Below, in pieces: positions 35,810-43,564 of a stretch of DNA of 64,000 nt; within the stretch, counting starts at the first letter, position 1; each line of letters starts with the position of its first letter. The stretch comes from Gellertiella hungarica (GTDB taxonomy: Bacteria; Pseudomonadota; Alphaproteobacteria; Rhizobiales; Rhizobiaceae). The position numbers were made by a program, and so were the translations under genes. The notes beneath the pieces are model-generated. The model searched no databases and was not told the DNA's origin. It saw only the letters and a list, made by a program, of their open reading frames with translations. The stretch is from NCBI RefSeq assembly GCF_014197145.1, contig NZ_JACIEZ010000002.1, forward strand, positions 620,001-684,000, written 5' to 3'.

Positions 35810-35840
35810 AGCCCCGGGTCGGTGCGGCCCGGGGCTTTTT
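35810..35840 (+). terminator. Terminator after kup
   Basis: The 9-bp stem AGCCCCGGG/CCCGGGGCT (35810-35818 with 35828-35836) is followed directly by TTTTT. It lies 26 bases past the kup stop and should close the corA-kup transcript. Confidence 0.8.
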
Positions 35841-36107
35841 CATGCGCGCTGCCCAAGGTGGTTAACGGCGCCGGCGCCTGCATCGCCGGCTCTGCCATAA
35901 AAAGCCCGCAGTTCCCGGGCGTTAACCAATGATCAAGGTTAATCGGCGATAGTTCCCGAAGAGATCGGCGCGCACCCGCACTGGAGCAGCCGTTTCACCA
36001 TCGACATTCGCGCACGCCCGGGAGGGTTCGGATGGCAGGCCGCCGTCCGGCACCGATGGCGCGTGTCCGGAAGAACCGTATCGCGTCCCAGTGTGGAGTA
36101 TGCCGTT
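35841..36107. other. Intergenic region between kup and the cell-wall hydrolase
   Basis: It contains a dyad TTAACC-N9-GGTTAA (35922-35927 with 35937-35942) in an AT-rich spot, a possible promoter or operator for the hydrolase gene. Frames here have no SD or similarity. Confidence 0.45.
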
Positions 36108-37280
36108 TTGAGTCAGAAAGGCCGTTTCGCCCTTCCCATCCGGGGCAGCTGGATTTCTCCCTTCGTTTTCGGCATCGCGGCCTGGCTCGGCACCCCCAGC
36201 CTGCCGGCCCACGGCGACATGGCCGGCCTGCTCACGGGCCTGGACGATGGCACGCCGGCCTGGCGCATGGTCGTCACCGCCGTGAAGGCGGATTCGGTCG
36301 CCGGGCCCAAGCTCACCTTTCACGATCCCGTGACGGCGGAGATGCTCGGCCGCAAGAGCGGCATGGTGCTGCCTGACGGCAACCGCGTCGCCATGACGGA
36401 GGACAAGTATCCGCCGGATCCGCGGCCGGACGAGGAGCGCATCAACCGGAAGGACAAGCGCGGCCGCATCGTGGCGGCCGAAACCATGCAGCCGCCGAAG
36501 GCCTTCACCGCCGGTTCCGTGCTGCAGCGTGTCAGTGCCGTCTTTGCCAATCCCGAAACTCCGGACGAACTCATGGCCTTCGCCAAGGCGGAGCCCAAGG
36601 GCACGGAAATGATGATCGCGCAGACCTTCTACCGCAAGCCGGACGAGAAGGCCCTCGATGCCCAGGTGCCGGCGCTGATCGCCGACCTCGTCACCAACCG
36701 CAATGCCGACGTGCTGGCGACCGCCTATGCGCCGGCCGATCCCGATGCCGGCAGGACCTCGCCCTTCGATGCGATCCTGAAGAAGGATCCGGAAGAGGGG
36801 CGCTTCCGCCCCGTCATCGGCCCCAAGGATCACGCCTGGGCCGCGAATATCCTGCCGCCGAGCGTCTTTACGGCGAAGGAGCAGAAGTGCCTCGCCGACG
36901 CCATCTATTTCGAGGCGCGCGGCGAGCCGCTTAAGGGCCAGGCCGCCGTGGCGCAGGTTGTGCTGAACCGGGTGCGCAACCCGGCCTATCCGGACACCAT
37001 CTGCGGCGTCGTCTACCAGAACAAGGACTGGACCAACCAGTGCCAGTTCTCCTTTGCCTGCGACCGCATCAAGGACATCATCTGGTCGCCCGAGCGCCAC
37101 AAGGTGGCCGAGGAAATCGCGCTGGCCGTGACTGCCGGCAAGATCTGGCTTCCGGAGGTCGGCTCCTCGACCCACTATCACGCGATCTACGTGAAGCCGA
37201 ACTGGGCGCCCACCATGAAGCGCGTTGCCAAAATCGGCTGGCACATCTTCTATCGCACCTATGGCGGCGGATGGAGCTGA
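36108..37280 (+). CDS. SleB-type cell-wall hydrolase
   Basis: The 390-residue protein has an N-terminal hydrophobic segment (SWISPFVFGIAAWLGTPSLPA; signal or anchor), a variable middle part and a C-terminal hydrolase_2 (SleB/CwlJ) domain: CLADAIYFEARGEPLKGQAAVAQVVLNRVRN, CGVVYQNKDWTNQCQFSFACD, THYHAIYVKPNWAP. The Glu in FEARGE is the likely catalytic residue of the muramidase-like fold. In non-sporing bacteria such proteins remodel peptidoglycan. I chose the TTG start at 36108 (MSQKGRFAL) with GGAG nine bases upstream; GTG 36063 is also in frame. Confidence 0.85.
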   Translation: MSQKGRFALPIRGSWISPFVFGIAAWLGTPSLPAHGDMAGLLTGLDDGTPAWRMVVTAVKADSVAGPKLTFHDPVTAEMLGRKSGMVLPDGNRVAMTEDKYPPDPRPDEERINRKDKRGRIVAAETMQPPKAFTAGSVLQRVSAVFANPETPDELMAFAKAEPKGTEMMIAQTFYRKPDEKALDAQVPALIADLVTNRNADVLATAYAPADPDAGRTSPFDAILKKDPEEGRFRPVIGPKDHAWAANILPPSVFTAKEQKCLADAIYFEARGEPLKGQAAVAQVVLNRVRNPAYPDTICGVVYQNKDWTNQCQFSFACDRIKDIIWSPERHKVAEEIALAVTAGKIWLPEVGSSTHYHAIYVKPNWAPTMKRVAKIGWHIFYRTYGGGWS

Positions 37281-37604
37281 GTCTCCCCGCCCGATGGAAC
37301 TCTCCGCTTTCAATCGGTTTTATCGGACTCAGGGACCGCCGCCCGGGCGGTCATTGTGCCGCATGCGCCTAAGGAATGTTGACGAAGTTTAAGGGGAATC
37401 CCCCTTCAAACAGATCAACTATTTGATTTTAATGGACAAATTTCCGCCTGCGCCACTGCGGGCTGAAGCTTGACTATACGGACACCTAAAACTATGTTGC
37501 GCCCGACTTCAAAACGGGCCGGAAGGTGTTAAACCTGGGGCGTTTGTGGGGCGTTGGAAGCCGGTTCAGGCCGGAAAATCGAACCCAGACAGACGGAGGC
37601 AGGA
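37281..37604. other. Intergenic region upstream of the atp operon
   Basis: These 324 bases hold an imperfect GC hairpin AAGGGG-AAT-CCCCCTT (37390-37406), an AT-rich patch near 37420-37440, and the promoter at 37470-37498. The roughly 100-base leader before atpI has no obvious extra structure. Confidence 0.5.
37470..37498 (+). promoter_or_regulatory. Promoter of the Fo ATP synthase operon
   Basis: TTGACT (37470-37475), 17 bases, TATGTT (37493-37498) is a good sigma70-type match. The start would be near 37505, about 100 bases before the atpI ATG. Confidence 0.5.
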
Positions 37605-37943
37605 ATGACCGACCAGCGGGATGAAGCACTCGAAGAACGCAGGAAGCGTCTCGGAGCCGCCTTGAAGGATGTGCGACGGGATGCGGGCCGCGAGGCGGCG
37701 GACGAGCGCAAGGCCGAGGCAAACCGCAAAGGTTTCGCCGAGGCGATGAAGCTCTCCTCCGAATTCGTGGCGGCGGTGATCGTCGGCGGTGCTCTCGGCT
37801 ACTTCCTCGACCGTTTCGCAGGCACGGGACCCTGGGGCTTGATCATATTGCTGCTCCTCGGCTTCTGCGCCGGCGTCTTGAATGTGATGCGGGCCGCGGG
37901 GCTGGTGGCAAGGCCGGATCCTGGCGACCGCAAGGACAGGTAA
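37605..37943 (+). CDS. atpI: ATP synthase accessory protein AtpI
   Basis: The 112-residue protein has a charged, Arg/Glu-rich N-terminal half and two membrane helices (EFVAAVIVGGALGYFLDRF and GPWGLIILLLLGFCAGVLNVM). This is the AtpI/Atp1 layout, whose role is to help c-ring assembly and Mg2+ supply. ATG 37605 follows GGAGG. It is the first gene of the Fo operon, about 90 bases before atpB. Confidence 0.9.
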   Translation: MTDQRDEALEERRKRLGAALKDVRRDAGREAADERKAEANRKGFAEAMKLSSEFVAAVIVGGALGYFLDRFAGTGPWGLIILLLLGFCAGVLNVMRAAGLVARPDPGDRKDR

Positions 37944-38033
37944 GTTTCGACAGGAAGGGCGGGTGTCGCCCGTCCTTCAAGGCATGAATTTCCGGCTCCC
38001 GGTGAGCGCGGGCAACGTGAAGAGAGACCAACG

Positions 38034-38786
38034 GTGTCAAACGATCCGACCCATCAGTTCCTGATCCAGAAGATTGTGCCGCTCAATGTCGGCGGTTATG
38101 ACGTTTCCTTCACCAATGCCTCGCTGTTCATGGTTGCGACCGTCGCCGTGGCTTCGGGCTTCCTCTACTTCTCCAGCTCCAGCCGCAGCCTCATTCCAGG
38201 CCGCTCGCAGTCGCTGGCCGAGATGTCCTACGAATTCATCGCCAACATGCTGCGCGAAGGCGCCGGAAGCCACGGGATGAAATTCTTCCCCATGGTCTTC
38301 TCGCTGTTCATGTTCGTGCTGACGGCGAACCTGCTGGGCATGGTTCCCTACTTCTTCACCGTGACGTCGCAGATCATCGTGACCTTTGCGCTCGCGCTCT
38401 TCGTCATCGGCACCGTGATCGTCTACGGTTTCTACAAGCATGGTCTGGGCTTCCTCAATCTCTTCGTGCCCTCGGGCGTTCCGGGCGCGCTTCTGCCGCT
38501 CGTCGTCGCGATCGAGGTGATCTCGTTCCTGTCCCGTCCGATCTCGCTGTCCGTTCGTCTCTTCGCGAACCTGCTGGCCGGTCACATCACGCTCAAGGTC
38601 TTCGCCGGCTTCGTCGCCTCGCTGGGCGCGCTCGGTGCGCTGGGCGTCGGCGGTGCCGTGCTTCCCCTCATCATGACGGTCGCCCTGACCGGTCTCGAAT
38701 TCCTCGTTGCCTTCCTGCAGGCATATGTCTTTGCGGTACTCACCTGCATGTACCTCAACGACGCCGTGCACCCGGGTGGCCACTGA
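38034..38786 (+). CDS. atpB: ATP synthase Fo subunit a
   Basis: The 250-residue membrane protein forms the proton half-channels next to the c-ring. The conserved [14 protein letters not shown] segment holds the essential Arg, and the C-terminal helix has [30 protein letters not shown] is the start at 38034. A short hairpin (TGACGTCC/GGACGTCA, 38800-38817) lies between this gene and atpE. Confidence 0.97.
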   Translation: MSNDPTHQFLIQKIVPLNVGGYDVSFTNASLFMVATVAVASGFLYFSSSSRSLIPGRSQSLAEMSYEFIANMLREGAGSHGMKFFPMVFSLFMFVLTANLLGMVPYFFTVTSQIIVTFALALFVIGTVIVYGFYKHGLGFLNLFVPSGVPGALLPLVVAIEVISFLSRPISLSVRLFANLLAGHITLKVFAGFVASLGALGALGVGGAVLPLIMTVALTGLEFLVAFLQAYVFAVLTCMYLNDAVHPGGH

Positions 38787-38855
38787 GGATTACCAACATT
38801 GACGTCCCCGGACGTCAGTCGAAACGCCGCAACAACCATTTCGAAGGAGTTTAAG

Positions 38856-39083
38856 ATGGATCCTATTGCAGCAAAGTACATCGGCGCTGGTCTCGCTTGC
38901 TTTGGCATGGCCGGTACGGCTCTCGGCCTCGGCAACATCTTCGGCAGCTACCTCTCGGGCGCCCTGCGCAACCCGTCCGCTGCTGACAGCCAGTTCGGCC
39001 GCCTCGTATTCGGCTTCGCCGTTACGGAAGCTCTGGGCATCTTCTCGCTGCTCGTAGCTCTGCTTCTGCTGTTCGCTGTCTGA
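38856..39083 (+). CDS. atpE: ATP synthase Fo subunit c
   Basis: The 75-residue hairpin protein forms the rotor ring. Helix 1 has the Gly-rich IGAGLACFGMAGTALGLGNIFG, and helix 2 has VTEALGIFSLLVALLLLF with the proton-carrying Glu. The polar loop is RNPSAA. ATG 38856 follows AAGGAG at seven bases, the best SD in the operon. Hairpins on both sides may raise its yield relative to its neighbours. Confidence 0.97.
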   Translation: MDPIAAKYIGAGLACFGMAGTALGLGNIFGSYLSGALRNPSAADSQFGRLVFGFAVTEALGIFSLLVALLLLFAV

Positions 39084-39100
39084 TACAGTGACGAAGACAG

Positions 39101-39137
39101 GATCACGGTTCGTGTTGGTCGCGGACCGTGATCTTTT
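39101..39137 (+). terminator. Intra-operon hairpin after atpE (possible partial terminator)
   Basis: GATCACGGT (39101-39109) pairs with ACCGTGATC (39125-39133) around a 15-base loop and is followed by TTTTGCATTT. It would let part of the transcripts end after atpE, which fits the need for many c subunits per complex. Confidence 0.55.
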
Positions 39138-39264
39138 GCATTTCTGACGCAGTTCCCGCGGGCCCGTCGGCCGACGCGGACCGGATTGCGAAATCAAGAG
39201 AATTCAAACGCTTCTTGGGCTCCATCGCCGGGAAGTGCACCAAAGGACACCCCTGGAGGTGAGC

Positions 39265-39903
39265 ATGTTTGTGACCCCGGCCTACGCCGAAGAAACCACG
39301 GCTCAGCCCGCGCCTGCGGCTGCGGATGCCGCGGCAACCGAGGCCCATGGCGCTCCGGCGGCCGAAGAGACCCATACGGAGACCGGTGTCGCCCATGAAG
39401 GCGGCCCGAAGGTCTTCCCGCCCTTCGATTCCACCACCTTCGCTTCCCAGCTTCTGTGGCTGGTCATCACGTTCGGCCTCTTCTATCTGCTGATGCAGAA
39501 GGTGATTGCGCCGCGCATCGGTGGCATCCTGGAAGACCGCAAGAGCCGGATCTCCAAGGACCTGAACGAGGCTGCGAGCCTCAAGAAGGAAGCCGATCTC
39601 GCGGTCGAGACCTACGAGAAGGAACTCGCCCAGGCCAAGGCCAAGGCGAACACCATCGCGTCGGAAGCCCGTGAAGCCGCCAAGGGCAAGGCTGCCGCAG
39701 AGCGCGCCGCCGTCGAGGCCGAGCTCACCAAGAAGGTCACCGAAGCGGAAGGCCGCATTGCCGAGATCAAGGCCAAGGCCTTTGCCGATGTCGGCACCAT
39801 CGCAACCGAAACCGCCAGCGCGGTTGTCGAGCGCCTGATCGGCGGCTCGGTCGCCCCGGCGGACGTCGCCGCGGCTGTCGCCAGCGCAAAGCAGGAGGGC
39901 TGA
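39265..39903 (+). CDS. atpF': ATP synthase Fo subunit b'
   Basis: The 212-residue subunit is part of the peripheral stalk. A long N-terminal Ala/Glu-rich tail is followed by one membrane helix ([34 protein letters not shown]) and a long charged coiled coil. The first residues [10 protein letters not shown] look like the end of a signal peptide. ATG 39265 follows GGAGG. It pairs with subunit b, as in photosynthetic bacteria and alphaproteobacteria. Some databases call it atpG or atpF2. Confidence 0.93.
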   Translation: MFVTPAYAEETTAQPAPAAADAAATEAHGAPAAEETHTETGVAHEGGPKVFPPFDSTTFASQLLWLVITFGLFYLLMQKVIAPRIGGILEDRKSRISKDLNEAASLKKEADLAVETYEKELAQAKAKANTIASEAREAAKGKAAAERAAVEAELTKKVTEAEGRIAEIKAKAFADVGTIATETASAVVERLIGGSVAPADVAAAVASAKQEG

Positions 39904-39907
39904 TCCC

Positions 39908-40393
39908 ATGCATTTTGATGCTACCTTCTTTGCCTTCGTCGGCCTCGTCATCTTCCTGGCTCTGGTCGTCTACCTCAAGGTTCCGGGCATGGTTGCCAAG
40001 AGCCTCGACGCCCGCGCCGACCAGATCCGCAACGACCTCTCGGAAGCCAAGCGCCTGCGTGAAGAGGCCCAGCAGCTGCTGGCCGAATATCAGCGAAAGC
40101 GCAAGGAAGCGGAAGCCGACGCTGCCAAGATCGTCGCCGCCGCCGAGCGCGAGGCCGAGATGATCGCCGCCGAAGCCAAGCAGAAGACGGAAGAATTCGT
40201 CGCCCGCCGCAACGCGCTGTCCGAGCAGAAGATCAAGCAGGCCGAGACCGACGCCGTGAACGCCGTTCGCGCCGCCGCCGTAGACCTCGCGATCGCCGCC
40301 GCCGAGAAGGTGCTGGCAAGCCGCGCTGACGCAAATGTCCAGGCCGACCTGTTCAACCAGGCCGTCGGTGAAGTGAAGACCCGCCTGAACTGA
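39908..40393 (+). CDS. atpF: ATP synthase Fo subunit b
   Basis: The 161-residue subunit has one N-terminal membrane helix (FFAFVGLVIFLALVVYLKVPGM) and then a charged coiled coil (RLREEAQQLLAEYQRKRKEAEADAAKI...). With b' it forms the peripheral stalk that holds F1. It starts four bases after the b' stop. The F1 genes are not here, as usual for alphaproteobacteria with split operons. A bidirectional terminator follows. Confidence 0.96.
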   Translation: MHFDATFFAFVGLVIFLALVVYLKVPGMVAKSLDARADQIRNDLSEAKRLREEAQQLLAEYQRKRKEAEADAAKIVAAAEREAEMIAAEAKQKTEEFVARRNALSEQKIKQAETDAVNAVRAAAVDLAIAAAEKVLASRADANVQADLFNQAVGEVKTRLN

Positions 40394-40419
40394 GGCGCTC
40401 TCCTCACGCTCCCATCACG

Positions 40420-40446
40420 AAAAAGCCCGCGAAAGCGGGCTTTTTT
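40420..40446. terminator. Bidirectional terminator between atpF and rnhB
   Basis: AAAAAGCCCGC-GAAA-GCGGGCTTTTTT is a symmetric hairpin with an A-run before and a T-run after. It serves both the atp operon and the convergent rnhB gene. Confidence 0.88.
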
Positions 40447-40499
40447 CATGGGCGACGTCAGGAAACGGGCAGGGAGGGCGGTGGCCTGCTGAAGAAGCC

Positions 40500-41180
40500 T
40501 CAGGCCGTCTGCTGGCCGTCTTCCTGGGCAAAGAGCGCAATGGGGCGGAAGCTCATCCGGTGCAGGGGGCAGGGGCCGTGAAGCGCGATCTGCTCCCGGT
40601 GAAAGCTGGTCGCATAGCCTGCATGGATTTCGAAGCCATAGACCGAATAAAGCGTGCCCGCCTGCTCCATCATCCGGTCGCGAGTGACCTTGGCCACGAT
40701 GGAGGCCGCGGCGATGGACAACGAGCGGCTGTCCCCCTTGACGACTGCCTTGCCGGGAAAGGGCAGCCCCGGGGGCACGTCCCGGCCGTCCACCAGCAGG
40801 AAGTCGGGACGAAGCGCGAGGCTGCAGGCGGCGCGGCGCATGGCATCGAGGCTCGCCTTGAGGATGTCGGTATCGTCGATCCGTCGCGGCCCGGAGGAGG
40901 CAATCGCGACCATCGAGGTCCGCAGCACCTCGCTGTAGATGGCGTTGCGCTGCGCAGCCGAGAGCTTCTTGGAATCGTTGAGCCCGTCTGGAATGTTGTC
41001 CGGATCGAGGATGACCGCGGCGGCGACGACAGGGCCCGCCAGCGGCCCGCGGCCGGCCTCGTCCGCACCGGCCACCACGGAATAGCCGTCGCGCATCAGC
41101 GCGCGCTCCAGGTTGAAGTCCGGCTTGTTGGCGAGCAGCTCGAAAAGTGCGGGAGAATCGGGAGGCGTGCGGCGTGTCAT
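40500..41180 (-). CDS. rnhB: Ribonuclease HII
   Basis: The 226-residue enzyme removes RNA from RNA-DNA hybrids and single ribonucleotides. RNase HII motifs are seen: [19 protein letters not shown] (the DEAGRG metal residues), [41 protein letters not shown]. The start ATG 41180 ([16 protein letters not shown]) is chosen over the longer frame to 41288 although the SD is weak. It is downstream of and on the same strand as the radical SAM gene. Confidence 0.95.
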   Translation of the reverse strand: MTRRTPPDSPALFELLANKPDFNLERALMRDGYSVVAGADEAGRGPLAGPVVAAAVILDPDNIPDGLNDSKKLSAAQRNAIYSEVLRTSMVAIASSGPRRIDDTDILKASLDAMRRAACSLALRPDFLLVDGRDVPPGLPFPGKAVVKGDSRSLSIAAASIVAKVTRDRMMEQAGTLYSVYGFEIHAGYATSFHREQIALHGPCPLHRMSFRPIALFAQEDGQQTA

Positions 41181-41344
41181 GCGGCGAGACTCGCACGCCT
41201 CACCGATCTCCTGCAAGCCCTCGGGTCGGACGGCATTAAAAAATGCGGTCCTCAGGGCGGCGGAACCCGAGGGGTGCCGGCTCGTCAATCAGGGTCTTGA
41301 GGCCGGACGGGTGGGGCAGGCCGGCAAAGGCCGGCCAACCGATT

Positions 41345-42502
41345 TCAGAGAAGAGACAGCTGCACGCCCGCGCCATCCGGTGGGGTGAAGGCGTCGTCGC
41401 GCAGCTGTATCGAGCGACGCACCAGCCCGAGCCGCTTCGTTGCAAGCTCGAAGCGACGGCCGATCTGCCAGGCATAGGGGCCGGCGCCTTTCATCCGCTT
41501 GCCGAACTCCGCGTCGTAATCCTTGCCGTCCCGCATTGAACGGATCAGCGACATCACGCGACGGTAGCGGTCGGGATAGTTGCGCAGCAGCCATTCGCGG
41601 AAGAGAGGGCTGACCTCGAAGGGAAGGCGGAGCAGCACGTAGCTTGCCTCGCGAGCGCCCGCGGCATGGCCGGATTCCAGGATGCGCTCGATCTCGTGAT
41701 CGTTGAGCGCGGGAATGATCGGCGCCATCATGACCGCGACGGGAATGCCGGCATCGCTCAGTGCCTTGATGGTTTCGAGCCGCCGTGCGGGCGTGGCCGC
41801 CCGCGGCTCCATCGAACGCGCCAGCTTCCGGTCGAGGGTGGTGACCGAGATGCCGACCTTGACCAGCCCGTTGGCCGCCATCCGCTGGAGAATGTCGAGG
41901 TCCCGCAGGATCAGGGCCGACTTGGTGACGATCACCACGGGGTGACTGGCCTTCTCCAGCACCTCGAGGATCTGGCGCATGATCCGCCATTCCTTCTCGA
42001 TCGGCTGGTAGGGATCGGTGTTGGTACCGATGGCGATGGTGCGCGGCTTGTAGCCCGGCTTGGAAAGTTCCCGCTCCAGAAGACGTGCGGAATCGGGCTT
42101 GGCGAAAAGCTTCGCCTCGAAATCGAGCCCCGCCGAAAGCCCCATGTAGCTGTGGGTGGGCCGTGCAAAGCAGTAGATGCAGCCATGCTCGCAACCCCGG
42201 TAGGGGTTGATCGACCGGTCGAAGGGAATGTCGGGAGATTCGTTGCGGGTGATGATGGAGCGCGGCTTCTCCACCTGCACTTCGGTGCGGAAGGGTTCGA
42301 GTTCCTCCAGCGTCTGCCAGCCGTCATCGAAGGTTTCGCGGTTCAGGGTTTCGAAGCGGCCATCCGGGTTGATGGCCGCACCCCGTCCGCGCCGGCGGCC
42401 GACATCGACACGCAGACCGGAAGAGGCAAGCAGGTGTTCGGCAATATCCGCCGTATGGGCAGGCGCGAACGCGTCCTGCCCCGCAAGGGCCAGTTCAGTC
42501 AT
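41345..42502 (-). CDS. PA0069-family radical SAM protein
   Basis: The 385-residue protein has a radical SAM cluster motif of the form CEHGCIYC (Cx3Cx2C) in INPYRGCEHGCIYCFARPTHSYMG. It then has IAIGTNTDPYQPIE and GISVTTLD, typical of the PA0069/SplB-like family. It probably reductively cleaves SAM for an unknown reaction. The start ATG 42502 follows AAGGAG. rnhB lies downstream on the same strand after 164 bases. Confidence 0.9.
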   Translation of the reverse strand: MTELALAGQDAFAPAHTADIAEHLLASSGLRVDVGRRRGRGAAINPDGRFETLNRETFDDGWQTLEELEPFRTEVQVEKPRSIITRNESPDIPFDRSINPYRGCEHGCIYCFARPTHSYMGLSAGLDFEAKLFAKPDSARLLERELSKPGYKPRTIAIGTNTDPYQPIEKEWRIMRQILEVLEKASHPVVIVTKSALILRDLDILQRMAANGLVKVGISVTTLDRKLARSMEPRAATPARRLETIKALSDAGIPVAVMMAPIIPALNDHEIERILESGHAAGAREASYVLLRLPFEVSPLFREWLLRNYPDRYRRVMSLIRSMRDGKDYDAEFGKRMKGAGPYAWQIGRRFELATKRLGLVRRSIQLRDDAFTPPDGAGVQLSLL

Positions 42503-42679
42503 CGATCGCTCCTTACCGTCCTGGCCGCCGCATGGGGCGACACCGGACCGGACATTCGTGCAAGGTCCTTCGGATACGACCATCCTCGGGTGGCGGGCGA
42601 CCGGGCGCCCAGCCTTGCTGATTGATAAAATTCCTACCGCGAAAATGAGAACAATGCAAGAACAAAAATGCGTTCTGGT

Positions 42680-43549
42680 CTAGCCGAGGGTGGTGGTGGG
42701 CTCCACGAACCAGTCGGGCCGAGCCTTTCGAAGGGCTTCGGAGGCGGCGAGAAGGCGCGCTTGGCCGGAGAACAGACCGAAGCAGGTCGCGCCGGAGCCG
42801 GACATGCGGACGAGATCCGCCTGCTGCGCCGCAAGGGCTGCCAGGGCGGCGGAGACCAGGGGCTCGATCTCTTCCGCCGGAGGCTGCAGGTCGTTGCGCA
42901 TTCCCGCAAGCGCGCGCACGGGATCGCGCGACAGCGCCGTCCGGTCGAGCGGAAGGGGAGAATTGTTCTTGTCACGCAGGCGGCGGAAGATCGACGGCGT
43001 GGAGACCGGCACGAGCGGATTGACCAGCAGCATGAACAGGGACGGAAGCGTCACTTCCTCGATGTCTTCCCCGATTCCGCGCGCTACCAGCGGGCGGGAT
43101 ACGAGACACATCGGCACATCCGCCCCGAGCGACAAGGCGAGTGCATCGAGATCATCCCGCGCGGGGCGCATGTTCCAGAGGCGCATGAGGCCGCGCAGGC
43201 AGGCCGCCGCATCCGCCGAGCCGCCGCCGATTCCGGAGGCAAGGGGAAGGTTCTTTTCGAGGTGAATGTGCACCGGCGGCGCGGTATGTCCCGCCTTCTC
43301 GAGAAGCGTTCGCAAGCCGTCCCGGGCGCGAATGACGAGGTTCTCGGCGGGAGGCGATTCCGACAGAAGCGGCCCGAACCGTCCGGACAGCGAGAATGCG
43401 TCGTCCTCGGCCGGTTCGAGGCAGAGCCGGTCTCCCGCTTCCGCGAAGGTTACCAGCGTGTCCAGCAGATGATAGCCGTCTTCGCGCTGCCCCGTCACGT
43501 GCAGCGCGAGGTTCACCTTGGCGAAGGCGCGCTCCTCGACCGGTGCCAT
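42680..43549 (-). CDS. ispE: 4-diphosphocytidyl-2-C-methyl-D-erythritol kinase
   Basis: The 289-residue GHMP kinase phosphorylates CDP-ME in the MEP isoprenoid pathway. It has AFAKVNLALHVTGQREDGYHLLDTLV at the N-terminus, the GHMP loop NLPLASGIGGGSADAAACL and the C-terminal MSGSGATCFGLF. It starts 15 bases after the upstream TPR gene, so the two form an operon. The polyprenyl diphosphate synthase just upstream on the same strand uses products of this pathway. Confidence 0.96.
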   Translation of the reverse strand: MAPVEERAFAKVNLALHVTGQREDGYHLLDTLVTFAEAGDRLCLEPAEDDAFSLSGRFGPLLSESPPAENLVIRARDGLRTLLEKAGHTAPPVHIHLEKNLPLASGIGGGSADAAACLRGLMRLWNMRPARDDLDALALSLGADVPMCLVSRPLVARGIGEDIEEVTLPSLFMLLVNPLVPVSTPSIFRRLRDKNNSPLPLDRTALSRDPVRALAGMRNDLQPPAEEIEPLVSAALAALAAQQADLVRMSGSGATCFGLFSGQARLLAASEALRKARPDWFVEPTTTLG

Positions 43550-43564
43550 CCGACCTGTCCCGGA

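Noticed and set aside
33778-35898. A 706-codon minus-strand frame opposite kup
   Set aside because: It is a shadow of kup with His/Asp/Arg-rich nonsense composition.
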